NCBI GenBank assembly: GCA_017548445.1
Contig: JAFYZZ010000081.1
Coordinates: 1 to 12,459 of the forward strand
Direction: 5' to 3'
DNA: 12,459 nt
DNA from: Bacteroidales bacterium
GTDB taxonomy: Bacteria; Bacteroidota; Bacteroidia; Bacteroidales; UBA932
In this document: positions 6,236-12,459 of the stretch, piece by piece
Position numbering within the stretch: the stretch's first letter is position 1
How the letters are laid out: every line of letters begins with the position of its first letter
Program-made: the position numbers and the translations under genes
Notes under the pieces: generated by a model
Databases searched by the model: none
Told to the model about the DNA's origin: nothing
What the model saw: the letters and a program-made list of their open reading frames with translations, nothing else

Positions 6236-6312
6236 GGCGGGGTAGCTCAGCTGGTTAGAGCGTCGGATTCATAATCCGGAGGTCGTGGGATCGTGACCCA
6301 CTCCCGCTACCA
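6236..6312 (+). tRNA. tRNA-Met (anticodon CAU, elongator type) with atypical T-loop
   Basis: The acceptor stem GGCGGGG (6236-6242) pairs with TCCCGCT (6302-6308) using two G-U pairs, then discriminator A6309 and an encoded CCA (6310-6312). The D stem is GCTC/GAGC. The anticodon stem TCGGA/TCCGG encloses TTCATAA, with CAT at 6270-6272. The T stem GTGGG/CCCAC is perfect, but its loop is ATCGTGA rather than the usual TTCRANN. The initiator-type triple G-C anticodon stem is absent and position 1-72 is paired, so this is not initiator tRNA. A tRNA-Ile2 whose CAU is modified to lysidine is possible but I favour elongator Met. It lies 19 nt downstream of tRNA-Gln and shares its transcript. Confidence 0.92.
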
Positions 6313-6350
6313 CAAATTTCGCCCCCAAAGACAGAAACACTATATAGGAT

Positions 6351-6384
6351 CCGACGCATACTTGCGGCGGTTTTTTTGTTTTAT
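6351..6384 (+). terminator. Rho-independent terminator of the tRNA operon
   Basis: CCGACGC (6351-6357) pairs with GCGGCGG (6364-6370) over a 6-nt loop, with a single A-G mismatch. A run of seven T follows, then GTTTTAT. It is placed 38 nt after the end of tRNA-Met. Confidence 0.78.
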
Positions 6385-6403
6385 ATCCCCGGTAGAAAGT
6401 TCA

Positions 6404-6434
6404 CGTCCCGCAGCGCAAATGGCACCGCGGGACG
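6404..6434. other. Inverted repeat between convergent tRNA operon and secreted-protein gene
   Basis: CGTCCCGC (6404-6411) and GCGGGACG (6427-6434) form a perfect 8-bp stem around a 15-nt loop. Allowing two mismatches, the stem extends outward to GTT/AAC. No T-run follows in either direction, so it is not a classical terminator. It lies 25 bp beyond the stop of the minus-strand gene that ends at 6460, where it could help end that transcript or protect its 3' end. The rest of the 6313-6459 gap holds only the tRNA terminator. Confidence 0.5.
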
Positions 6435-6459
6435 CTAACGTTGATTTTAGATATTCAGA

Positions 6460-8358
6460 TTATCGGGTACCGTCGTAACGGAAGGCCCGATAGGAGTGAG
6501 GCGGAAGGGTGAGGGTGACGCGCGGGTCCGGGGCGCGGCGCGGGCCGAAGCTGAAGCCGCCGGGGGCGGCCGGGGCCTGCGGCACGGTGGCCTGCAGGAC
6601 TTCCCCGTTCTCCAGGTCGGTGACGCTCTTCAGCGCGGTGCCGCCGAGCAGGCTGACCTCCACCGGCGTGTCGTTGAAATTCTCCACGATCACGGTATTG
6701 TTGTCATAGAGGAAGAGGCTGACCTTGGCCGGGCCTTCGAGGCGCAGGTCGAGGTCGGCGCCCGCGATGCGGCGCAGCTCGTTGAGCACTGGCGCCGGGA
6801 GGTCGTAGAGGTTGCCGAAGTCGTCCGGGATGGCGATGACGTAGAGGTTGCCGTTGGAATACTTCGCGCGGTGCAGGACCGGGTAGCCGGACACGCCGCC
6901 GTTGAGCGGCCGGCCGGCGCTGATCACCTCCCAGCTGTCGTTGGTCAGGTACTGGATCTGCGGGATCAGGATGTCGCGTTCGCTGCGGCCGTAGCGGCCG
7001 AAATCGTTGACCAGGGCCTTCAGGCCGGTGCAGCGCAGCTCGCAGATGTCGGCGATCTTTTCCGGGATGGCCTCCAGAAGGCCGGAGGTGATGACGACGT
7101 CGCCGCCCTTGCGCAGCTGGCGCTTCATCTTTTCGACGATGTCGGGATCGGTGGCCGCCTGCCGGGTCAGCAGCACGACCTTGCGGTCCTCCGGGAATTC
7201 GGGATACATATCCATCGGCAGGCCGACCATGCCGAGGTAGTTCTGCAGGAAGTCGTCGCCCACGGAGTGGTAGGGCTTGTAGGCCCAGATGCCGACCGGG
7301 GTGCCGAGCTTGCCGACAAGTTCGTCCGCCTGGCGGAGGACGACGTCGGCGATGCGCGCCATCGTGGTCGGGGTCACGGTCTCCTTGCCTTTCTGGAAGG
7401 GGGCCGTCATCTCGTCATAGTTCCAGCTGGTGCCCGTGCCCTGCCAGGGGGCGCGGAACATCGGGTTGAGGCGGACCTCCAGCAGCTGGTTGTAGGCGAA
7501 GAGCATCACGTCGCGCGCCTGGGCGATGGCCGTCAGGTGCAGCTGCTCCGCATAGCGGTCCATGCTCATGAAGATGCCGCCGGCGTCCACCCAGCCGCCG
7601 CCGTTGCGGCCGCCGGAGAGGTGCTCGAAGTAGCGCATGATGTTGTAGCCAAGATAGTTCTGGAGGTGCTGGGCGCTGGACGGGTCACGCGTCTCCGTGC
7701 CGGTCCACACGCCGTCGAAGATCTTCGGGCCGTCCTCCAGGCTGAATCCCAGGCCCTGGAAATGGTCGTACCAGTTGGGGTATTTGATGATGACCTTGAC
7801 CTTGGGGTTGACGGCCTTGGCGGGGCCGACGACCAGGTTCCGGCCGGCCTCCTTGAGGAGGTCCAGGCGGTATTCGGTCCAGCTGCGGTCGCCCTTCGCC
7901 TCGATCTCCACGTCCTTCTTGCTGCTGGTGAAGAAGAAGTCGTCCAGGATGAATTCGTCGAAATGCTTCGCCGTATGTTCCGCGATGCGGCGCACCATCT
8001 CCCGGTCCTTCGGGTCGGAGTAGCTGAAGGTCTCGAAATCGTTGGCCTCGTTGATGGTATAAGTGATGCCGCCGGCGACCTCCAGGCCCTGTTTCTTAAA
8101 GAAAGCCTTGGCCTTCTCGAGGGTGGCGTCGTCGACGAGCAGCATGTCGCGGTGCGTCTCGAGGTAGATCTTGTCCACGTCCAGCTGGTCTGAGATGGTC
8201 TTCCAGCTGGACTCGAGCCATTCCGTGTCTTTCATCCTGTCCACTTCGTACGCGCGTACATATATGGATACTTTGAAGTTCTTGTGGCGCGCGGCGGCCG
8301 GGACGGCGCACAGCAGCGCCAGAACGAGCAGCAGGGGTCGAAACGTCTTGCAGTTCAT
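6460..8358 (-). CDS. Secreted glycoside-hydrolase-like protein, unknown substrate
   Basis: I do not recognise a named family with certainty. The 632-residue protein starts with a clear signal peptide (about 1-23, cut near AAA-RH). Residues about 28-360 look like a (beta/alpha)8 barrel: repeated strand-like stretches end in acidic residues, notably ILDD (137-140), GTETRD (220-225) and YLETH (65-69). These acidic residues are candidate catalytic sites. Residues about 375-510 resemble a flavodoxin/glutamine-amidotransferase-like domain (KVVLLT, then KGGDVVITSGLL). Residues about 535-630 look like a beta-sandwich. This A-B-C order recalls GH42-type enzymes with a trimerisation domain, which is inference from pattern only. 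It follows the M14 peptidase gene on the same strand after 87 bp and has its own candidate promoter. Periplasmic or surface location is likely. Confidence 0.62.
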   Translation of the reverse strand: MNCKTFRPLLLVLALLCAVPAAARHKNFKVSIYVRAYEVDRMKDTEWLESSWKTISDQLDVDKIYLETHRDMLLVDDATLEKAKAFFKKQGLEVAGGITYTINEANDFETFSYSDPKDREMVRRIAEHTAKHFDEFILDDFFFTSSKKDVEIEAKGDRSWTEYRLDLLKEAGRNLVVGPAKAVNPKVKVIIKYPNWYDHFQGLGFSLEDGPKIFDGVWTGTETRDPSSAQHLQNYLGYNIMRYFEHLSGGRNGGGWVDAGGIFMSMDRYAEQLHLTAIAQARDVMLFAYNQLLEVRLNPMFRAPWQGTGTSWNYDEMTAPFQKGKETVTPTTMARIADVVLRQADELVGKLGTPVGIWAYKPYHSVGDDFLQNYLGMVGLPMDMYPEFPEDRKVVLLTRQAATDPDIVEKMKRQLRKGGDVVITSGLLEAIPEKIADICELRCTGLKALVNDFGRYGRSERDILIPQIQYLTNDSWEVISAGRPLNGGVSGYPVLHRAKYSNGNLYVIAIPDDFGNLYDLPAPVLNELRRIAGADLDLRLEGPAKVSLFLYDNNTVIVENFNDTPVEVSLLGGTALKSVTDLENGEVLQATVPQAPAAPGGFSFGPRRAPDPRVTLTLPPHSYRAFRYDGTR

Positions 8359-8386
8359 CTCTATATTGTGTTAGCGGATACAAACA

Positions 8387-8418
8387 CAAAAATAGCATTA
8401 TCTGCAGACAATTTCAAC
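8387..8418 (-). promoter_or_regulatory. Putative promoter of the secreted hydrolase-like gene
   Basis: On the minus strand, GTTG (8415-8418), a 20-base spacer and TATTTTTG (8387-8394) approximate the TTTG-N19-TAnnTTTG consensus, with a perfect -7 box. The leader to the ATG at 8358 would be a little over 20 nt. The remainder of the 8359-8445 gap shows no convincing terminator for the upstream M14 gene. Confidence 0.55.
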
Positions 8419-8445
8419 CCCTGCGGCTGAATATGCCAGAAGGGA

Positions 8446-10971
8446 TTACCGCAGCGTAGCGGCGCTGATCACTTCAGGCCAGAAGATGGCGTTGGCGGTC
8501 AGTTTGGACGTGCCGTACCAGATGGCGCGGAAGTCCGGGTCGATGGCGAAACTGATCACGCGGCCGGAGCCGAGCGCCGTGATGGCGGCGACAGGCGTGT
8601 CCGCCAGCATTTCCTGCAGGCGCGGCAGCATGTTGCCGGAGAGCAGGACCTGGCTGGAGTGGATCAGCGGCGTGCGGAGGTGGTTCTCAAGCGGCTCGAA
8701 CATGATCGCGTTGTTCTTGAACACCGGCAGTCGGTTCTCCTTGTAACCCCAGCAGAGCGGGTGCGTCACGTCGATGGTCGCCTCCAGGATCACGCCCGGG
8801 ATGCTCTGGGCGCGCTGGGCGGTCTCGACCTGCGCATACGGGATATTGGTGTCCAGCGTCTGCGACTTGGTCTTCAGGCCGTCCAGGCCCATCCGGCGGA
8901 GGAACTGGTGGCCCTGTTCGATGGTGACCAGCGTGCCGCCGCGCTCCACCCAGGAGCGGATTTTTGCACGGGATGCCTCGCTCATGGAGCCGTGTGCCGC
9001 GGTCACGAAAATGACGTTGTAGCGGTCCAGGTCCAGGCTTGCGACGCTTTCGGAGGCGATGATGCTCAGCGGGATCAGGTAGTGCTGGTCCATCAAGTGC
9101 CACAGGCCGCCGACGGGTACGGAGGACGCTTCCGTACTGCCGATCACGGCCACCTTCGGCAGACGCGCCGTCACGAAGTTGGCGCTGCCGAGGTTGTGTC
9201 CGGAAGTGAAGCCGCTGTCCAGTGCGTACACGTCAACCATATCCTCCCGGGCGATGGTCTGCATCAGGCGGTGGATTTCCTCCTGCGGCAGGGTCTGGTA
9301 GTTCGTGCCGATGGGCACGATGATGCTGCCGCGGCCGAAATGCTTCTCGCCTGCGGTGAATCCGCCCTGGGAAGCCTTGGCGAAAACGCCGGCGGAAAGC
9401 AGCCTGTACAACGCCCTGGGGGCATAGAAGCCGTTCCATTCGAAGGCGTAGGCGTACGAGGCGCGTTTGTAAGAGCCTTCCGGCTGCGGATCGGTGAAGT
9501 GGAATTCATCGCCCTGCGAGGCGGAAGCAACCTTGGCGTAGGGGAGGTTGAAGGCCATCGGCATGGTCCATCCGGTGATGTCGTAGGAGAGGCTGTCGGC
9601 GTAAGACTCGCGGATCTCGAACAAGGCCTCGACCATGCGGTGATGCGCCTGGCGGACAGGGACGACGAAGGCGGAATCCGGCACGAAGGTGCGGCCTTCC
9701 GCCGTCAGCTTGCGTCCGAGCTTGTAGATTTCCACGCCGTTGCGGGAGATGGTCTCGGCCAGCCGCACGGTGGCGGCGAGGTCCTCCGAGGAGCCGAAGA
9801 CATAATAGCCGGAGCCCTCTTTCGAAGTCTGTCTATAGTAACGTTTCTGATAATCAAGCAGCTCCTCGCGCATGTCGATCGCGCCCCGCAGGGTCGCCAT
9901 CTCGGCGGTGAGCTGGTTGTGGATGGACAGCGGGAAGGAGAGCAGGCCGTTGACGGTGTTGCGCAGGAAGCCGCGGGAGCTCTGCTCCTCCCAGAGCAGG
10001 GCGATGCCGCCGTAGAAATCCATGTACTCGCGACCGCGGCCCGGATAGTAGTCGTCATAGACCTCGCCGGAGAAATACATCATTCCCTGGCGGTCGAAAG
10101 CCGGTGCGTAGTAGTCTTTCGCGAGCCGGCGGATAAAGGCCTGGCACTCGTCCGGGATCAGCGGGTGGACGCGGGTCGGCTCGCCGGGCGAGAAATGATA
10201 GTTCGCGTCGGAGCCCTGCTCATGGGCGCAGGTGTAGATGTTCGGCTTCCAGTCCAGCATCGCCACCGCGCGGTACTGCGACTCCGGCTGCGTCTGGTTG
10301 ATCCAGTCGCGGTTGAGGTCGAACCAGTAGTGGTTGGAGCGGCTGCCGGGCCACATCTCGTTGTGTTCGAGTTCCTGGTCGTCCACATTCGGGGTGGAAC
10401 TCCGGTGGGAGTTGACCCATTCGGTGAAGCGGCCGATACCGTCCGGATTGATCATCGGGTCAATGATCACAATGTTGTTTTCCAGCACCTTCCGGGTGTA
10501 GGAAGTGTTGGCCGCGGCGAGGTGGTAGGCCAGCAGGAGGGAGGCGTTGAAACCGCTCGTCTCGTTGCCGTGGATGCTGTTGCCGAACCAGTTGAAGACC
10601 GGCCCGTCCGTGGATCCGTCGGCCGACGGGTCGCTCAGTTTGTCATGCTCCGCCTTGATGCGGTCGATGTCGCGGATGTTCTGCTCGGTGGATATGATGA
10701 GCAGGTAGAGCGGCCGGCGCTCATGGGTCCATCCGTACTGTCGGAGCAGGACGCGGTCCGAAGCCGCCGCGAGGGCCTTGATGTAGTTCACGGCCTGCTC
10801 GGGCGTGGTCTGGTACTCGCCGATCTCGAAACCGAGCACGGAGGCCGGCGTGGGGATGGCTTTATTGTAATTGCAGGTGTCCGGGAGGAAGTAATCCAGG
10901 GAGACCGGAGCCTGGGCGTGGAGGGACACCAGCGCCAGGAGTCCTGCGAGGACGGTAAGCGTTCTTTTCAT
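8446..10971 (-). CDS. Secreted M14 family zinc carboxypeptidase with C-terminal amidotransferase-like domain
   Basis: M14 peptidases use one zinc ion to remove C-terminal residues or cut small peptides. A signal peptide covers about 1-20 (ending LHAQ). The zinc-binding HxxE is His134-Glu137 in SIHGNETSG. It is followed by the INPDG segment (174-178), FDLNRDW (217-223) with the substrate-carboxylate-type arginine, and CAHEQG (248-253) with the likely third zinc ligand His250. LWEEQSSRG (326-334) carries the probable catalytic Glu328. A long middle region follows. Residues about 610-760 then look like a class I glutamine-amidotransferase-like fold (VAVIGSTEA, NVIFVTAAHG, GGTLVTIEQG). At 841 residues it matches the large multidomain Bacteroidota M14 type rather than pancreatic-type enzymes. 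Its ATG shares its A with the TAA of the upstream S51 gene (TAATG), implying translational coupling. The substrate is unknown. Confidence 0.92.
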   Translation of the reverse strand: MKRTLTVLAGLLALVSLHAQAPVSLDYFLPDTCNYNKAIPTPASVLGFEIGEYQTTPEQAVNYIKALAAASDRVLLRQYGWTHERRPLYLLIISTEQNIRDIDRIKAEHDKLSDPSADGSTDGPVFNWFGNSIHGNETSGFNASLLLAYHLAAANTSYTRKVLENNIVIIDPMINPDGIGRFTEWVNSHRSSTPNVDDQELEHNEMWPGSRSNHYWFDLNRDWINQTQPESQYRAVAMLDWKPNIYTCAHEQGSDANYHFSPGEPTRVHPLIPDECQAFIRRLAKDYYAPAFDRQGMMYFSGEVYDDYYPGRGREYMDFYGGIALLWEEQSSRGFLRNTVNGLLSFPLSIHNQLTAEMATLRGAIDMREELLDYQKRYYRQTSKEGSGYYVFGSSEDLAATVRLAETISRNGVEIYKLGRKLTAEGRTFVPDSAFVVPVRQAHHRMVEALFEIRESYADSLSYDITGWTMPMAFNLPYAKVASASQGDEFHFTDPQPEGSYKRASYAYAFEWNGFYAPRALYRLLSAGVFAKASQGGFTAGEKHFGRGSIIVPIGTNYQTLPQEEIHRLMQTIAREDMVDVYALDSGFTSGHNLGSANFVTARLPKVAVIGSTEASSVPVGGLWHLMDQHYLIPLSIIASESVASLDLDRYNVIFVTAAHGSMSEASRAKIRSWVERGGTLVTIEQGHQFLRRMGLDGLKTKSQTLDTNIPYAQVETAQRAQSIPGVILEATIDVTHPLCWGYKENRLPVFKNNAIMFEPLENHLRTPLIHSSQVLLSGNMLPRLQEMLADTPVAAITALGSGRVISFAIDPDFRAIWYGTSKLTANAIFWPEVISAATLR

Positions 10972-11792
10972 TATTGGGTCAATGGTTTGTGTTCATGCAG
11001 GTCGTAACGCTGGCCGGGACGCAGGAAGAAGAACTTCTCGCGGCCGGCCTGATGGACGGCGACGTAGGATTTGCCGATGACTTCGAATTCATCGCCCCGG
11101 ACCACGATCGCGGTGGATTCGTCGATGCCGATGCCGATGAATTCCGGCGCGGCCTTGATGAAGGCGTCCAGGTCATGCTGGCGGTTGCGCACCAGGATGT
11201 GCTGGTCGATCGCGGAGAGTTTCAGGAAGCCCAGGCCCTGGGTGTGGTCGCCGATGAGGTGCTGCGCGCCGCGGGTGTCGCCGCGCCAGAGCAGGGAGCC
11301 CTGGATGCTGGCGCCTGCGGAGGAGCCAGCGATCACGCCGCCCCGCGCGAGAAGTGCGAAGCATTCCCGGTGGACCTTGGTGTTGAGATACACTTCCGAA
11401 ATGCGCCATTGCCGGCCTCCGGTGAAATAGATGCCGGTCGCACGCTTCAGTTCCGCAAGGTTGCGGTCGTCATTGGCCTCGTCGATGGTCGAGAGGTGGA
11501 GGCGGCTGACCCGGCTCGCACCGAGCCGTGCGGTCAGCGTCTCGATTGCGGTCGTGTGGTAGTCGTCCGGACCGGAGGCGTTCGTGATCACGACGATGCG
11601 GGCGTCCGGGCCGCCGGCGAGTTCGATGAAGCGGTCCCAGATCTCGTCGGTGACGGTGCCGCCGCCGATGATGACCAGAGAGCCGTGTTCAGGGCCGTGA
11701 CGCGTCACGGACAGGTCCACCGCCGTGGGATTCTGGGCGGAGAGGCCGAGGCAGAGCAGCAGGCCGGAGAGGAGGAAAATCAGTTTGCGCAT
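10971..11792 (-). CDS. Secreted cyanophycinase-like serine peptidase (S51 family)
   Basis: The S51 family includes aspartyl dipeptidase PepE and cyanophycinase, which releases beta-Asp-Arg from the storage polymer cyanophycin. This 273-residue protein has a signal peptide (about 1-19) and the family landmarks in order: IIGGG (41-45), TGGRQ (124-128), the nucleophile motif GSSAGA with Ser158, DQH with His198, and GIGIDEST with Glu225. As I recall the Synechocystis cyanophycinase triad (Ser132, His174, Glu201), the spacing is close to the 40 and 27 residues here. The length and the DQHxxxRxR-like stretch favour cyanophycinase over the shorter PepE. Export to the periplasm or surface, together with a SusD-like protein and an M14 peptidase, suggests it acts on an external peptide. 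Whether that is cyanophycin, another isopeptide or ordinary Asp peptides cannot be decided. It begins 12 bp after the SusD-like stop. Confidence 0.9.
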   Translation of the reverse strand: MRKLIFLLSGLLLCLGLSAQNPTAVDLSVTRHGPEHGSLVIIGGGTVTDEIWDRFIELAGGPDARIVVITNASGPDDYHTTAIETLTARLGASRVSRLHLSTIDEANDDRNLAELKRATGIYFTGGRQWRISEVYLNTKVHRECFALLARGGVIAGSSAGASIQGSLLWRGDTRGAQHLIGDHTQGLGFLKLSAIDQHILVRNRQHDLDAFIKAAPEFIGIGIDESTAIVVRGDEFEVIGKSYVAVHQAGREKFFFLRPGQRYDLHEHKPLTQ

Positions 11793-11804
11793 AAGGGGAA
11801 AGGA

Positions 11805-12459
11805 CTAATAACCGTGGTTCTGCTCGAGATCCTCGTCGGCGAGGATGGCGTTGTTCGGGAAGGGGAGCACCCAGTAGTCGGAACTCTTGAATACCGGGTC
11901 GTAGGCGCCGAACACATCCGCGGCCCGTCCGGTGCGGACGATGTCGTTGAAGCGGTGGCCGTCGAAGGCCAGTTCATAACGGCGTTCGGTCTCCACCTGC
12001 TGCAGCAAAGCGGTCGCATCGTCGAGGGTGAGGTCTTCCAGGCCGGCGCGGCGGCGGATCACGTTGAGGTCTTCGCGGGCACCCGCCACATCCGGCGTTG
12101 CCTTGTGGAGGAGGGCCTCCGCACGGATCAGGTACTGCTCGGCCAGGCGAAGGACCTGGATCGAACTGGAGCCGTCCTGCTTGGCGTATTCTGCGATGGC
12201 ATAGACACCGTCGCCCTTGTCATAGATCAGCTGGGCGCGCTTTCCGCCCTTCTCCGGGTCCAGGAGTTCACCTACGAACTCCGGCTCCGGGACGTAGTCG
12301 AGGCGTCCGCCCTTGTCCGAAGGCAGGTAATAGGTGAAGAACGGCAGACGGTCGGCACTGCTGAAGACCAGCTCGAAGATGGATTCGCTGCTCATGGGCG
12401 TCTCGAAGAACCCGGAGACTTCCGGGGTCAGGGCGAAGCGCCCGCTGTCGATCACGCGG
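11805..12459 (-). CDS. SusD/RagB-like outer-membrane nutrient-binding protein, C-terminal part (window-truncated)
   Basis: SusD-like lipoproteins sit on the outer surface and form the lid of a SusC TonB-dependent transporter, capturing glycans or peptides. Only the C-terminal part, about 218 codons, lies in the window. The recognisable SusD features are the helical LRLAEQYLIRAEALL stretch, RRRAGL, the ETERRYELAFDGHRFNDIVR segment, and the closing LPFPNNAILAD...LEQNHGY. The frame stays open to the window edge. The codon at 12453-12455 is GTG reading Val inside a continuous domain, so it is not the start. The lipoprotein signal and the expected susC partner would lie beyond 12459. RagB-type members bind peptides, which would fit the two downstream secreted peptidases. 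Substrate class cannot be read from this fragment. Confidence 0.93.
   Translation of the reverse strand, partial: RVIDSGRFALTPEVSGFFETPMSSESIFELVFSSADRLPFFTYYLPSDKGGRLDYVPEPEFVGELLDPEKGGKRAQLIYDKGDGVYAIAEYAKQDGSSSIQVLRLAEQYLIRAEALLHKATPDVAGAREDLNVIRRRAGLEDLTLDDATALLQQVETERRYELAFDGHRFNDIVRTGRAADVFGAYDPVFKSSDYWVLPFPNNAILADEDLEQNHGY

Noticed and set aside
6293..6478. 61-codon open frame on the + strand
   Set aside because: It starts inside tRNA-Met, crosses a terminator and has no protein-like features.
6496..8193. 565-codon open frame on the + strand opposite the secreted barrel-like protein
   Set aside because: The composition is shadow-like (Val, Asp and Glu rich, with no signal peptide or domain), whereas the minus-strand frame has both.
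8659..11007. 782-codon open frame on the + strand opposite the M14 peptidase
   Set aside because: The minus-strand protein has a full M14 motif set and signal peptide. The opposing frame is rich in Arg, Gly, Val and Asp without domains, as expected from GC-rich codon bias.
12453..12455. GTG as the start of a short SusD-like gene
   Set aside because: The frame continues to the edge and the fragment lacks the N-terminal SusD domain and lipoprotein signal. It is a truncated long gene.
1..12459. CRISPR array, toxin-antitoxin pair, prophage or phage-defence island
   Set aside because: No regularly spaced direct repeats, Cas genes, integrase or recognisable toxin/antitoxin reading frames are visible on either strand.

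Overview
The window is a GC-rich stretch from a member of the Bacteroidota, most likely order Bacteroidales. The evidence is a SusD/RagB-type protein, TAnnTTTG promoter boxes in the few AT-rich gaps, no clear Shine-Dalgarno sequences, and Bacteroidota-type protein families. It is densely packed: no gene-free stretch exceeds 300 bases, and the longest is the 147-base gap at 6313-6459. I see no CRISPR array, complete insertion sequence or prophage.

Region 1 (1-2148, + strand) holds the end of radA, cut by the window edge, followed with zero spacing by rsmE. rsmE carries the strangest thing here. A 189-bp (exactly 63-codon) segment at 1801-1989 is bounded by long imperfect terminal inverted repeats, contains three internal hairpins, and is read through in frame. 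It sits immediately before the conserved SAM-binding motif of the methyltransferase. It looks like a small palindromic mobile repeat that became part of a protein, comparable in principle to the Rickettsia palindromic elements.

Region 2 (2152-5561, - strand) is a compact four-gene housekeeping operon: a small single-pass membrane protein, mutL, a rhomboid protease and a TsaC/YrdC-type threonylcarbamoyl-AMP synthase, separated by 1-3 bp. The MutL C-terminus appears to have lost its recognisable endonuclease metal-binding motifs. The operon diverges from ispF across a 41-bp gap in which both directions have a perfect TAnnTTTG box 6-7 nt before the ATG, so both mRNAs may be nearly leaderless.

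Region 3 (5603-6459, + strand) contains ispF, then a textbook Bacteroidota promoter (TTTG-N19-TACATTTG) driving tRNA-Gln(CUG) and tRNA-Met(CAU), closed by a hairpin plus T-run terminator. The tRNA-Met gene has an atypical T-loop.

Region 4 (6460-12459, - strand) is an accessory nutrient-acquisition region. In transcription order it has the C-terminal part of a SusD-like protein (its start lies beyond the window), a secreted cyanophycinase-like S51 peptidase, and a secreted M14 zinc carboxypeptidase with an extra C-terminal domain, coupled to the S51 gene by a TAATG overlap. After an 87-bp gap with its own promoter comes a large secreted glycoside-hydrolase-like protein of unknown substrate. 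Together they suggest uptake and hydrolysis of a peptide or polyamide, but the substrate cannot be read from the sequence.
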